From contig JABTUB010000001.1 of the NCBI GenBank assembly GCA_015075585.1, positions 372,001 through 436,000 on the forward strand: a stretch of DNA of 64,000 nt. The letters run 5' to 3'. The position numbers and the translations under genes are program-made. This stretch comes from Chloracidobacterium sp. (GTDB taxonomy: Bacteria > Acidobacteriota > Blastocatellia > Pyrinomonadales > Pyrinomonadaceae). Below the pieces are notes generated by a model. That model did not search any database. It saw only the letters and a list, made by a program, of their open reading frames with translations, and was not told the origin of the DNA. Shown in pieces: positions 48,152 to 56,665 of this stretch (position 1 is its first letter; every line of letters begins with the position of its first letter).

Positions 48152-48682
48152 ATGATGCCAAGAAAATGTCCCCACAGATGGGTGCTCGCTCTTATCGGAG
48201 TTCTTTTCGCAGCCGCAGCCGCATTCGGCCAGTCCGGCGGCGGTGCAGCTGCTGATGAGGTTGACGGCGTCTTTCTTGCAAAAGGCGACGGGCATGGGCA
48301 CGCAGGCGAGATCGTCTCGCGTTTCCGGACGGATGATGTGCCGATCTACTGCGTAGTACAGCTTCGTGAAAGTTCAAAGGCGACCGTCAAGATGCAGTTG
48401 AGTGCCGTCAAAGTGCCCGGCGTCGCGGCGGAAAAGCCTATAATTACAAGCTCTTACACACTTAAGGAAGGCGAAGATCGTGTTACGTTCAACGGGCGTC
48501 CGCAGGGTGATTGGCTTGCGGGTGAATATCGTATCGAGATATTTGTGAACGAAAAGAGCAGACGCAAGGTGGATTTTGAGATATATGCCGTTGAAAGAAC
48601 GCCGCCGGAGAAGAATGACTCCGTTTCTGCGGCACCGGTAAAGCGATCCGCACGTCAAAGAACAAAAGGCTCGAAGCAATGA
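48152..48682 (+). CDS. Exported protein of unknown function
   Basis: The protein has 176 residues. A signal peptide (MMPRKCPHRWVLALIGVLFA...AAAFGQ) precedes a beta-rich domain of about 120 residues with a run of the type EGEDRVTFNGRPQGDWLAGEYRIEI, which looks like an Ig-like or beta-sandwich fold. The C-terminus is basic and Ser/Lys-rich. I do not recognise a family. GGAGG lies too far upstream (about 22 bases) to serve the ATG. It is divergent from the fusion gene and convergent with the RRM gene. Confidence 0.7.
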   Translation: MMPRKCPHRWVLALIGVLFAAAAAFGQSGGGAAADEVDGVFLAKGDGHGHAGEIVSRFRTDDVPIYCVVQLRESSKATVKMQLSAVKVPGVAAEKPIITSSYTLKEGEDRVTFNGRPQGDWLAGEYRIEIFVNEKSRRKVDFEIYAVERTPPEKNDSVSAAPVKRSARQRTKGSKQ

Positions 48683-48716
48683 CCTCGAGCCCTCTGCAAT
48701 AAAGCACTTTATCAGC

Positions 48717-49055
48717 TTACCAACGCGGTTCGCGCTGGCCGCCGTAGCCGCCGCCTCCGCCGTAATTGCCGCCGCGGTTGCCGCCGAATGAGCGGCCGCC
48801 GCGATCTTCGCGGGGCTTGGCCTCGTTCACCTTGATCTCGCGTCCGCCGAAGTCCTTGCCGTTAAACTCGGCAATGGCCTTTTCGCCTTCTTCCTGCGAC
48901 GACATTTCAACAAAGCCGAAACCGCGCGAACGTCCGGTCTCACGATCTTCAACAACAGTTGCCGATTCAACTGTGCCGGCGGCTGCAAAGAGTTCTTCGA
49001 GATCACCGCTCGAGGTCTGGAATGGGAGGTTTCCCACATAAAGTTTCATAGACAT
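48717..49055 (-). CDS. RRM-type RNA-binding protein
   Basis: The protein has 112 residues from ATG 49055; a second ATG two codons in (MKLYVGNL) is equally possible. A single RRM domain covers residues 1-80: RNP2 is KLYVGNL and RNP1 is RGFGFVEM. The C-terminus is Gly/Arg-rich (GGNRGGNYGGGGGYGG), as in cyanobacterial and other bacterial cold-regulated RRM proteins. The family binds single-stranded RNA in the cytoplasm. A hairpin lies 19 bases upstream of the start on the minus strand and could regulate translation. Confidence 0.93.
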   Translation of the reverse strand: MSMKLYVGNLPFQTSSGDLEELFAAAGTVESATVVEDRETGRSRGFGFVEMSSQEEGEKAIAEFNGKDFGGREIKVNEAKPREDRGGRSFGGNRGGNYGGGGGYGGQREPRW

Positions 49056-49073
49056 ACAAATAAAGTTCCCGTC

Positions 49074-49103
49074 CGAACGGAGTGCAAAAGCACTTTCCGT
49101 TCG
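49074..49103 (-). promoter_or_regulatory. Stem-loop in the leader of the RRM gene
   Basis: CGAACGGA (49074-49081) pairs with TCCGTTCG (49096-49103). A 2-base bulge follows, then GTGC (49082-49085) pairs with GCAC (49090-49093) around an AAAA loop (TTTT in the transcript). On the minus strand it lies just before the start region, so it could hide or shape the ribosome-binding site. Confidence 0.55.
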
Positions 49104-49434
49104 ACTGAAAGAAGTACGAAATCGGAGCTTAAATCGAAAAAGGCATCCAATGACGGCATGCTCGCAGGGCAAGCTACTTCGACTACCAAAGAACAACCAA
49201 CCCTCAAACTTCGAACGCCGTCGAACAGAACCTTTCGGTGCGGGCGTGTCACCTTTGACACACCGAGAGCAGGACTAACAGGTGTAATAATGCACGAGAG
49301 TACGCAAAATGTGCAAGTCCTTATTTCAACAATTTTATTCGCATGGCCAATGTGGAACTTGTCAGCGGCGGCGTGCGTACTAAAAGTGTAAAATAGGACA
49401 CCGGGAACCGAGCGTTCCGTAAGTTTTGATCAAT
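49104..49434 (+). other. Intergenic region between RRM and zinc-ribbon genes
   Basis: This 331-bp stretch holds no credible gene. It must contain the promoters of the divergent RRM gene (minus) and the zinc-ribbon gene (plus). No clear -35/-10 pair was placed. The short inverted stretch GTGTCACCTTTGACAC near 49246-49261 is a dyad that may be a regulatory site. Confidence 0.45.
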
Positions 49435-50031
49435 ATGTTCTGTCCGAATTGCGGCATCGACGAAAAGCATGCGAATCAATTCTGCCGCGGCTGCGGTACC
49501 AATCTTCGTTCGGTTCGGGATGCCATTGCAACGCCCGATACTGTTACTGCTTCGGCCGCGTCAGCACGCGATGAGATCGGCCGTGCGGTCGCGGCAAAGA
49601 TACGCGAGACGCAGGACGCCTATCAACTGAAAAAAGTGGTCGAGGATGTGCTGCCGGAGATCGAGAAGTTCCTTGAATCTCCCGAGGAACGCAAGCTTCG
49701 GCGCATCCGTGTCGGTACTATCATCGCACTGATCGGTTTTGGCGTCGCTCTGGCCTTCTCGGCCGTAAGTATTTTCTTCAAGGAAGATCTTCTTGTGCCT
49801 GCTGCATTGGGCGCCGTAGCCTTTTTTATCGGAATGGCGTTCATCATCAACGGCCGGTTCCTGACCGTGCCGGAAAGGCGCGTCGCTGCTTTCGAGGCCG
49901 GAGCGTATCTGCCGCCGGAAGGTGCACCGAGCGAAATGCTTACTGCGGGCGAATCGCTGCCCTACACATCCGTGACCGAGAATACTACCCTTGATCTTTC
50001 GGAAAAGGTGCCGATCGAAAAGCGTCATTGA
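49435..50031 (+). CDS. Membrane protein with N-terminal zinc ribbon
   Basis: The protein has 198 residues from ATG 49435; a TTG three codons upstream is less likely. The N-terminal zinc ribbon reads MFCPNCGI...QFCRGCG (two CxxC pairs). A helical region of about 60 residues precedes two adjacent membrane helices (about 107-150; GTIIALIGFGVALAFSAVS and AALGAVAFFIGMAFIINGRFL). The C-terminal tail is soluble. No family known to me fits beyond this layout. Its end overlaps the end of the convergent patatin gene by 7 bp. Confidence 0.75.
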   Translation: MFCPNCGIDEKHANQFCRGCGTNLRSVRDAIATPDTVTASAASARDEIGRAVAAKIRETQDAYQLKKVVEDVLPEIEKFLESPEERKLRRIRVGTIIALIGFGVALAFSAVSIFFKEDLLVPAALGAVAFFIGMAFIINGRFLTVPERRVAAFEAGAYLPPEGAPSEMLTAGESLPYTSVTENTTLDLSEKVPIEKRH

Positions 50032-50804
50032 ACGGCTCTGCGGAGCGCATCGAGCGATGCTTCGGCGGCGGCCTCGCCAAGCGAGATGAATTCGTCTATC
50101 TTGCCGATCTGATCGGGCCGCAGATGTGCTATCTGCGGAGTGATAACGACGTCAGCAGCCAACTTATCCTCGCGGCCTGATATTTGGATCATCTTCATGG
50201 CCGAACGGACCAATACACTCAGCACAGTATGTATTTTGGGCCTGAATACCGACCCTGAGCCCAGCAGATCTACGCCGATGATGACGTCAGCACCGGCCTC
50301 GCGGAGTGTGCGCGACGGCATTACGGATGTTACGCCGCCATCTACAAGCAAATGTCCGAGTTCGTCCCTGATCGGTTTGAAGACACCCGGCACGGCACAG
50401 CTTGCGCGTATCGCTGTGATGAGGTCGCCGCTCTCCGAGAAAACCCTTTGCTTGCCCGCAGTAATGTCATAAGCGACGACATACAGCGGCGTCGGCAAGG
50501 CCTCGAACCGATCTGCGGGCAGCGTACGATGAAGGAAACGGCCCATAGCCGCGTTCGAGAGCAGGCCGAAGCGGCTTATCGTCGGCCTGAACATATTAAA
50601 GTAGCCCGTGCGTCGCGCCATCTCTTCGATCTGCGATGCCGCCATACCGCCGGCAAGGGCACCGCCGACGATCGAACCTGCAGAAGTGCCCGCGATAAGA
50701 TCGAACTTAAAGCCTTCGCGCTCGAGCACCTTTAGCACACCGACGTGTGCAAAGCCGCGGGCGCCGCCGCCTGAAAGGGCTAGTCCTATTCGCTTTCTCG
50801 GCAT
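50025..50804 (-). CDS. Patatin-like phospholipase
   Basis: The protein has 259 residues from ATG 50804. The Ser-Asp dyad is present: GGGARG oxyanion hole (12-17), nucleophile S41 in GTSAGS and D155 in VDGGV. Patatin enzymes hydrolyse acyl ester bonds of phospholipids. There is no signal peptide or beta-barrel, so it is likely cytoplasmic or membrane-bound. The ATG lies 52 bp from the divergent subtilase gene and so shares a short promoter region with it. Confidence 0.9.
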   Translation of the reverse strand: MPRKRIGLALSGGGARGFAHVGVLKVLEREGFKFDLIAGTSAGSIVGGALAGGMAASQIEEMARRTGYFNMFRPTISRFGLLSNAAMGRFLHRTLPADRFEALPTPLYVVAYDITAGKQRVFSESGDLITAIRASCAVPGVFKPIRDELGHLLVDGGVTSVMPSRTLREAGADVIIGVDLLGSGSVFRPKIHTVLSVLVRSAMKMIQISGREDKLAADVVITPQIAHLRPDQIGKIDEFISLGEAAAEASLDALRRAVQ

Positions 50805-50855
50805 ACAGACGATATTGATTTTAACCGCGTGTTGTGAAAAACTCGAATTCCGACG

Positions 50856-52223
50856 ATGACCCTTCACGATTCGACATTGCCGCCGCGTCAGGGCACGATC
50901 GCCGATATTGCAGCCGGTGAAAGTGCATGTGCCGTTTGTTCGCGGTGCGACGGCGATTCGCTGCCGCTGTCAGCGCTGGATCCGGAGGTCGCGGGCCTTA
51001 TACGGGCCAATGCGCTTAATTCGGGCGAAGTTGACGGCGTGTGTGCCCGCTGCGTGCGTATATTCGACCGCGCAAAGGATCAGATAATGCGTGACGCCGC
51101 AATGCAAAAGGACGGCTCACACGTGCTTTCCATCCCGCTGCGGCTTGATGCTGACGACCGTTTCAAGGGCAAGGGTGTAACGATCGCATTTCTGGACTCG
51201 GGCTTTTATCCGCACGTCGATCTTACGACACCGGATAATCGGATCGTTGCATATCGCAACTTGCCCGACCCTGACGGCGACCTTTCGACACTCTTTGAGC
51301 CGGATGTTGCAAGCTGGCACGGGATGATGACGTCCGTCGTAGCGGCAGGCAACGGCTCACTGTCGAACGGGTTTTATCGCGGCATCGCGTCAGAAGCCAA
51401 GGTCGTTCTCGTTAAGCTTGCCCGCACCGGGCGCATAACGGATCAGAATATCGAGGACGGCTTGGAGTGGGTGCTCGCAAACCGCGAACGCTACAACATC
51501 CGCATCGTAAACATCTCAGCGGGCGGCGATGAAGAGAAAAGTTATTTGAACGATCCATTGTCGCAAGCGGTCGAGGCGTGTTCGGCTGCGGGGATCACGG
51601 TCGTCTGCGCCGTCGGCAATGCCGGACATCTGCCCACGCATCCGGTGATGCCGCCCGCCAGCGCACCTTCGTGCATTGCCGTTGGCGGCCTTGACGATCA
51701 CAACTCGATCAATCGTGCGAAGCGCGGTATGTACCGGTCATCATACGGCCCGACCGTGGACGGCCTGCAAAAGCCGGAGGTCATCGCATCATCAATATGG
51801 GTGCCGGCACCGATACTGCCTAATACGCCGACGGCACAGCAGGCCGAGCTTCTTTCTTTGCTGGACAAGGCCTCGGATGACGACCTTCACACGATGATCG
51901 AGCAGCATCCGGGCGTGGACGGCGAGCTTGATGCCGCAATTGACAGGCCTGTTCACGTCATCAGGCAGCTTGTTCTGCTCAAGATACGGCAGGAGAACGT
52001 CATTACGCGTAATTACAAGTACGTTGACGGAACGTCGTTCGCCGCACCGATCGTTTCATCTGTTGCCGCACAAATGATCGAGGCCGACCCGAGCCTGACA
52101 CCGTCCGAGGTCAAACGGATACTTATCTCGACCGCCGAAAGGCTTCCGCATTATGAAGTTGATCGTCAAGGCTGGGGCGTGATCGACGCTCGAAAAGCCG
52201 TAGAAGCTGTGAGCGGCCACTGA
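50856..52223 (+). CDS. Subtilisin-family (S8) serine protease with N-terminal Cys cluster, no signal peptide
   Basis: The protein has 455 residues. The catalytic triad is complete: D114 (AFLDSGF), H155 (SWHGMMTSVVAAG) and S394 (GTSFAAPIV). A possible zinc knuckle of Cys25, 28, 31, 63 and 66 (CAVCSRC, then CARC) lies before the protease domain. No signal peptide is seen, so it is predicted cytosolic. About 80 residues between the oxyanion region and the Ser box (PTAQQAELLSLLDKASD and so on) are an unusual helical insert. A terminator-like hairpin follows the stop. Confidence 0.9.
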   Translation: MTLHDSTLPPRQGTIADIAAGESACAVCSRCDGDSLPLSALDPEVAGLIRANALNSGEVDGVCARCVRIFDRAKDQIMRDAAMQKDGSHVLSIPLRLDADDRFKGKGVTIAFLDSGFYPHVDLTTPDNRIVAYRNLPDPDGDLSTLFEPDVASWHGMMTSVVAAGNGSLSNGFYRGIASEAKVVLVKLARTGRITDQNIEDGLEWVLANRERYNIRIVNISAGGDEEKSYLNDPLSQAVEACSAAGITVVCAVGNAGHLPTHPVMPPASAPSCIAVGGLDDHNSINRAKRGMYRSSYGPTVDGLQKPEVIASSIWVPAPILPNTPTAQQAELLSLLDKASDDDLHTMIEQHPGVDGELDAAIDRPVHVIRQLVLLKIRQENVITRNYKYVDGTSFAAPIVSSVAAQMIEADPSLTPSEVKRILISTAERLPHYEVDRQGWGVIDARKAVEAVSGH

Positions 52224-52225
52224 AA

Positions 52226-52258
52226 AAGCCCGTCCGGCCAAAAAGGCAGAACGGGCTT
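52226..52258 (+). terminator. Hairpin terminator between subtilase and mqnD
   Basis: AAGCCCGT (52226-52233) pairs with ACGGGCTT (52251-52258) across a 17-nt loop, with A-rich and weak T-rich flanks. It lies between two convergent genes and may end both. Confidence 0.6.
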
Positions 52259-52278
52259 CAATATCGCTTACGCAGCAC

Positions 52279-53142
52279 TCAGCCTTCGACGAAATCGATC
52301 TCTACCTTGTGCGGAATTATGCCCGCCTTAAAACCTTCGTCAAGCAGCGTTCTTACTGCCTCGCGGCCTCGCTCGCCGTAATCAAGTGTCAGGTCATTTA
52401 CCCACATTGCGACAAAGCGGTCAGCGAGTTCGGGCTGCATATCGCGTGCGAACTGCATCGCGTAGGCAAGAGCGTCCTCGCGGTTTTCCATCGAATAAAC
52501 GATGCTTGCGTGCAGATATTTTGAAACCTGCCGCATAAGATCGTCGCCGAGTTCACGTTTTATTACGTTGCCGCCCATCGGCAGCGGCAGGCCGGTCTTG
52601 TCGTGCCACCATTCGCCAAGGTCGAGTACCTTGTGCAGGCCGAGATGCTGATAGAAAAGCTGTCCTTCATGGATCAAAAGGCCCGCATCAACCGTGCCGG
52701 CCTTGACGGTGTCGATTATTTGGTCGAAAGGCACGACGATATAGTCGATATCGCGGCAAAAGATCTTGAGTGCAAGGAATGCACTCGTCATCTCGCCGGG
52801 AATTGCGATCTTCAGCGATGACATCTCGCTCGCATCGTGCGGGTCTTTTGAGACAACGATCGGGCCGTACTTATCGCCGATGCTTGCACCGTGCGGAAGC
52901 AGCGAATATTTATCTGAGATATAAGCAAAGGCGTGGAACGAAACTGCCGTTACGTCATAGGTTCCTTTGCGTGCCTCCTCATTCAGCGTCTGAATATCTT
53001 TTAGCGTGTGTTCGAATTTCAGGCCGTCGGTTGAAAGTTTTCCGGTCGCCAGGCCATAGAACATAAAGGCATCATCCGAGTCGGGCGAGTGAGCGACGGT
53101 GATGGTGCGGGTTTCGGGAGCGTTGACTGACGTGACTGCCAT
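52279..53142 (-). CDS. mqnD: 1,4-dihydroxy-6-naphthoate synthase (futalosine menaquinone pathway)
   Basis: The protein has 287 residues of the MqnA/MqnD periplasmic-binding-like fold. Diagnostic phrases are [29 protein letters not shown] and [10 protein letters not shown], the last holding the likely catalytic His. MqnD converts cyclic dehypoxanthine futalosine to 1,4-dihydroxy-6-naphthoate. It sits downstream of a UbiX-like gene on the same strand. Relatives of UbiX often travel with mqn genes, because the pathway needs a prenylation and decarboxylation step. MqnD implies that this genome makes menaquinone through futalosine. Confidence 0.93.
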   Translation of the reverse strand: MAVTSVNAPETRTITVAHSPDSDDAFMFYGLATGKLSTDGLKFEHTLKDIQTLNEEARKGTYDVTAVSFHAFAYISDKYSLLPHGASIGDKYGPIVVSKDPHDASEMSSLKIAIPGEMTSAFLALKIFCRDIDYIVVPFDQIIDTVKAGTVDAGLLIHEGQLFYQHLGLHKVLDLGEWWHDKTGLPLPMGGNVIKRELGDDLMRQVSKYLHASIVYSMENREDALAYAMQFARDMQPELADRFVAMWVNDLTLDYGERGREAVRTLLDEGFKAGIIPHKVEIDFVEG

Positions 53143-53264
53143 AAAAAGCTAAGCAAGGACTTGATAAAGAATAATTCTATCCAGAATTGCTATTCTACCG
53201 TTTCATTCAGTTTTAGCAAGGGTAGATGTACTGTCGCTGTCGCGCGGAACCGCTTTGGAGCCAA

Positions 53265-53879
53265 TCATTCGGCGATCTCGTCGCCTGTCCATGCGGCACT
53301 CTTGCCGTGCGGTATGTCAAATTGATCGAGGATCCGAAAGCACAAATGATCTACAAGCTCATCGATACTCGAGGGTTTGTGATAAAAGCCCGGACTTGCC
53401 GGTAAAATGACCGCACCGGCGTTTGTCAGCCGAAGCATGTTCTCCAAATGTATCGCGTTATACGGAGCTTCACGCGGCACGAGAACGAGTTTGCGCCGCT
53501 CCTTTAGGCAAACATCGGCCGCACGATGTATCAAGTTCGTGCCGGCGCCCGAGGCTATCGAGCCAAGAGTCCCCATAGAACACGGGACGACGATCATACC
53601 GGCTTGCCCGGTCGAACCCGAAGACGGCTTTGCCGCAAAGTTATCGAGACGCCATAGGCGCATGAGCTTCGAAGAGGCGTCAATGCCGATCCATTTATTT
53701 ATTGCCGCGGCGTTCGCATTTCGCAGGTTCGTGTTCGTCTCTACCTGTGCAACTATCTCAGCCGTACCCGAAACAATAAGGTGTACGGTCTCGACGACAC
53801 CGCTATCAGCGATCAGCTTCAGCGTGCGTTGTGCGTAGATCGAGCCGGACGCTCCGGTGACGGCGACGGTAAGTTCCAT
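53265..53879 (-). CDS. ubiX: UbiX/Pad1-type flavin prenyltransferase
   Basis: The protein has 204 residues from ATG 53879, 2 bp after the HtrA-TPR stop. The signature GASGSIYAQR (9-18) and the phosphate/flavin-binding PCSMGTLGSIASGAGTNLIHR are present, as is VLVPREAPYNAIHLENML. UbiX attaches a prenyl group to FMN to make the cofactor of UbiD-type decarboxylases. In menaquinone pathways it may serve MqnP/MqnL-related decarboxylation. It lies between the protease gene and mqnD. Confidence 0.92.
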   Translation of the reverse strand: MELTVAVTGASGSIYAQRTLKLIADSGVVETVHLIVSGTAEIVAQVETNTNLRNANAAAINKWIGIDASSKLMRLWRLDNFAAKPSSGSTGQAGMIVVPCSMGTLGSIASGAGTNLIHRAADVCLKERRKLVLVPREAPYNAIHLENMLRLTNAGAVILPASPGFYHKPSSIDELVDHLCFRILDQFDIPHGKSAAWTGDEIAE

Positions 53880-53881
53880 AT

Positions 53882-55324
53882 TCAGGGGTTGATCAGCACA
53901 TACAGCCTGTCGGCCCAATCACTGCGCGATGAACGCAGGAATTCGTACTGCATTTGGGCGAGTTCGCGGTCGCCGCGTTTAAGGTATGCGCGGCCGAGGT
54001 CGTATCGCGCTTTATCGAGTTCCTGATCGTAGCCGAGGGCGGTGCTGAGAGCCGCGATCGCATCGTCGGTTCTTCCGGCTTCCAAAAGGCTCTCGCCGAG
54101 ATAGCCGTATGTGGCCGCGTCGGGCTTGTATGCCCGCAGCACCTCAAAGATCGAGGCGGCATCGGCAAAACGCTTGGCCTTGTACAACGCAATGCCGAGC
54201 TTTTCCATTGCAGGGACGTGGTCCGGCTTTAGCGAAATGGCCCTTTTGTAGGCAAGTATCTCCTCATCGCCGCGGCCGAGTTTGCCGAGGGCCAAGCCGA
54301 GCGAATATTGCAGATCGGCATTGTCGTCGCCGAGCTTTAACGCGGTTCGGTAGGCATCGACGGCGTCCTTAAAGGAACCCAATGCGTAACTTGCGACGCC
54401 AATATTCACATACGTCGCTGCCCAATCAGGCCGCAGCTTCGCCGCCTGACGCGACGCACGCAATGCCTCTGTAAAGCGGCCGAGCGCACCATAGCAATAG
54501 CCTGCCTGATACCAAGCTTCGGCGTAATTCGGGTCTGACTCGACCGCCTGCTCGAAGTATGGTGCCGCACGGGAATAATCATCACGCGAAAGTTGTGCAA
54601 GCCCCTGTGAATAAAGCCTTTCTGCTGCAGAACGCTTATTCCGCAGGGCCTCACTGTTGAGCGCGTTGAAGGTTCGCAGGTCCGTCATCCTTAACTGTGC
54701 GATGCGCTCTGACGGCACGGCAAAGTTCAGGTTCTGGCCCTCGGCGGCCTGCAATGTAGCGACGCCGATCACCTGTCCGGCCATATTCACGACGGGCGAG
54801 CCGCTCGAACCCGGCGAGATCGAGGCCGTGATCTGTATGATCTTGCCGTAGCCCGGAATTTCACGCACGGCAGACACGATGCCGTTCGATACAGAACCTT
54901 CAAGCCCGAAGGGATTGCCGATCACGACGATCGACTCACCTTCCTGCGGCACGGTTCGGACGATAGGCAGCGGCACGGGAGCGGTGTTCGGCACATCGAC
55001 CTGTATCAATGCGAGGTCGCCCTCGCCGTCAACCGCGAGGACGCCTCGTGCGTTGAATTTGCGGCCGTCCAGCAGATGCACTTCAACCCGCGATGCCCTT
55101 TCGATAACATGCCTGTTGGTTATTACGCGACCCGATGCTATAAAAAAGCCGCTTCCGCGCGAGATGCTCGCGCCTTTATTGTCAAAGGTTTCGATCGCCA
55201 CGGCGGAGGGCTTGATACGCTTTACAAGCTCAGGCAGAAAGTCCTGCCCTGCGGCCGTTACGCCGAAAGTGAGCAAGGCGGCCAAATATGCGAGCGGCCA
55301 AAATCGAAAAGTGCGAAGGTACAT
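53882..55324 (-). CDS. HtrA-like trypsin-family protease fused to C-terminal TPR repeats
   Basis: The protein has 480 residues. A signal peptide (MYLRTFRFWPLAYLAALLTFGVTAAG) leads into a trypsin-like domain with H72 (TNRHVIE), D103 (GDLALIQ) and S174 (ISPGSSGSP). The usual PDZ domain of HtrA is absent; instead about seven TPR repeats (from about 232) make up the C-terminal half. It should be periplasmic and may degrade or bind misfolded proteins. Two bases separate it from the ubiX gene, so they are likely cotranscribed, though their jobs are not obviously linked. Confidence 0.9.
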   Translation of the reverse strand: MYLRTFRFWPLAYLAALLTFGVTAAGQDFLPELVKRIKPSAVAIETFDNKGASISRGSGFFIASGRVITNRHVIERASRVEVHLLDGRKFNARGVLAVDGEGDLALIQVDVPNTAPVPLPIVRTVPQEGESIVVIGNPFGLEGSVSNGIVSAVREIPGYGKIIQITASISPGSSGSPVVNMAGQVIGVATLQAAEGQNLNFAVPSERIAQLRMTDLRTFNALNSEALRNKRSAAERLYSQGLAQLSRDDYSRAAPYFEQAVESDPNYAEAWYQAGYCYGALGRFTEALRASRQAAKLRPDWAATYVNIGVASYALGSFKDAVDAYRTALKLGDDNADLQYSLGLALGKLGRGDEEILAYKRAISLKPDHVPAMEKLGIALYKAKRFADAASIFEVLRAYKPDAATYGYLGESLLEAGRTDDAIAALSTALGYDQELDKARYDLGRAYLKRGDRELAQMQYEFLRSSRSDWADRLYVLINP

Positions 55325-55436
55325 TTGCAGACCGCTTTGATTATAGGTTCTTTAATGCTCTCGGACAATGATAATTTGGGCGTTGTGTCGTTCGCATATG
55401 GTTCCTCTTTTGCCGTGAACGCAGTAAAATCGAGTT

Positions 55437-55883
55437 ATGAAAGTAGCGATAGGTGCGGATCACGCGGGCTTCCATGAAAAGGAAGCGGTAAAGGCAACAT
55501 TGGACGAAATGGGCATTGAATATGTCGATATGGGTACGGACTCTGCCGAGTCGGTCGATTATCCCGATTTTGCGCTCAAGGTAGGCGAAGCTGTTGCGAA
55601 AGGTTACGTTCAGCAGGGCATTCTGTTCTGCGGATCGGGAACCGGCATGGCGATCGCGGCAAATAAGATAAGGGGCATTCGAGCGGCGGTCGCGTGGAGC
55701 GAAGATATCGCACGCCTTGCACGGCAGCATAATAACGCCAACATATTGGCTCTGCCGGCCCGTTTTATCAGCCAAGATGAAGTGAACAAACTGATAAAAG
55801 CTTGGTTCGCGGCGGATTTTGAAGGCGGACGGCACGAACGCCGTATCGAGAAGATAACCGCTATCGAGAATGCGCATCTCTAA
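55437..55883 (+). CDS. rpiB: Ribose 5-phosphate isomerase B
   Basis: The protein has 148 residues, the normal RpiB length. DHAGFHEKE (9-17) is the phosphate-binding start, and CGSGTGMAIAANK (65-77) holds the catalytic Cys, with HNNANILALPAR (about 100) as the sugar-binding stretch. It interconverts ribulose 5-phosphate and ribose 5-phosphate in the pentose phosphate pathway. Its stop codon overlaps that of the convergent DUF2461-like gene by 4 bp. Confidence 0.95.
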   Translation: MKVAIGADHAGFHEKEAVKATLDEMGIEYVDMGTDSAESVDYPDFALKVGEAVAKGYVQQGILFCGSGTGMAIAANKIRGIRAAVAWSEDIARLARQHNNANILALPARFISQDEVNKLIKAWFAADFEGGRHERRIEKITAIENAHL

Positions 55884-56542
55884 TCCCGTTCGAATGCCGA
55901 ACGCAGGAACTTCACCAGCGGAAATGCCGTTTTGATATCAGCCGCCGCCGACCTGTAAAAGGCCGCGGCCGATACCTCTGCATCGCTGTAAATGCGATGA
56001 ACCATAAAGCTCTTTAGTTTCAGATATTCGATCACCGGCGAATCGGCGGCGAAACCCTTTGGCGGCCTGATGAGCGAATCGCCTGCAAGGGTCCCGAAGC
56101 GCTTCAAGAAAGCCCTTGTCTCAACGATGCTCTTGAATCTTTCCGCGTTTTGCTCGATAGCATTGCGGATCCTCAACAGCTCTTGACGGTCGGGCATATA
56201 TTTGCCCGCCGCTGCGAAACACGCGTTCGGCTCGATGTGAAGGTAATATCCTGCCGCGAGGGACTTTCTGCCGCCTGCGGCAACGTACGCGCCGAAGTGC
56301 GTCTTATACGGGCTTTTGTCTTTTGAGAATCGGATATCGCGATAAATGCGAAAGATGCAGGATCGAGGCTCCAGATCGGTGATCGTAGTATCGAACCGGC
56401 CGATCTCGCCGATCATTTGTCCGACAAATGCGGTCATATTATCTTGTGCCCTGTCGAACGCAGCACGGTTCGCGTGAAACCATTCGCGGTTGTTGTTTTC
56501 CGCAAGTTCCTTCAGCAATTGCAGCGTTTCATTTGTGATCAT
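55880..56542 (-). CDS. DUF2461 / TIGR02453 family protein
   Basis: The protein has 220 residues from ATG 56542; an in-frame start 24 codons upstream is unlikely. The phrases NNNREWFHANRAAFDRA (near the N-terminus) and FRIYRDIRFSKDKSPYKTHFGAYV are the hallmark of the DUF2461 family. The biochemical role of that family is not known to me. It is cytosolic, since there is no signal or membrane segment. It is convergent with rpiB and divergent from cmk. Confidence 0.88.
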   Translation of the reverse strand: MITNETLQLLKELAENNNREWFHANRAAFDRAQDNMTAFVGQMIGEIGRFDTTITDLEPRSCIFRIYRDIRFSKDKSPYKTHFGAYVAAGGRKSLAAGYYLHIEPNACFAAAGKYMPDRQELLRIRNAIEQNAERFKSIVETRAFLKRFGTLAGDSLIRPPKGFAADSPVIEYLKLKSFMVHRIYSDAEVSAAAFYRSAAADIKTAFPLVKFLRSAFERD

Positions 56543-56665
56543 TTTTGTATGATAGCATCGGCTCCTGATCATTCCTGCCGCCGTAAAGAGAGGAGGCCGC
56601 GCGTCTAACGGCACGGTTTCTGGTACACTACCAGCCGAGGCTGAAAGACGAACTGCCCGAAAAGG

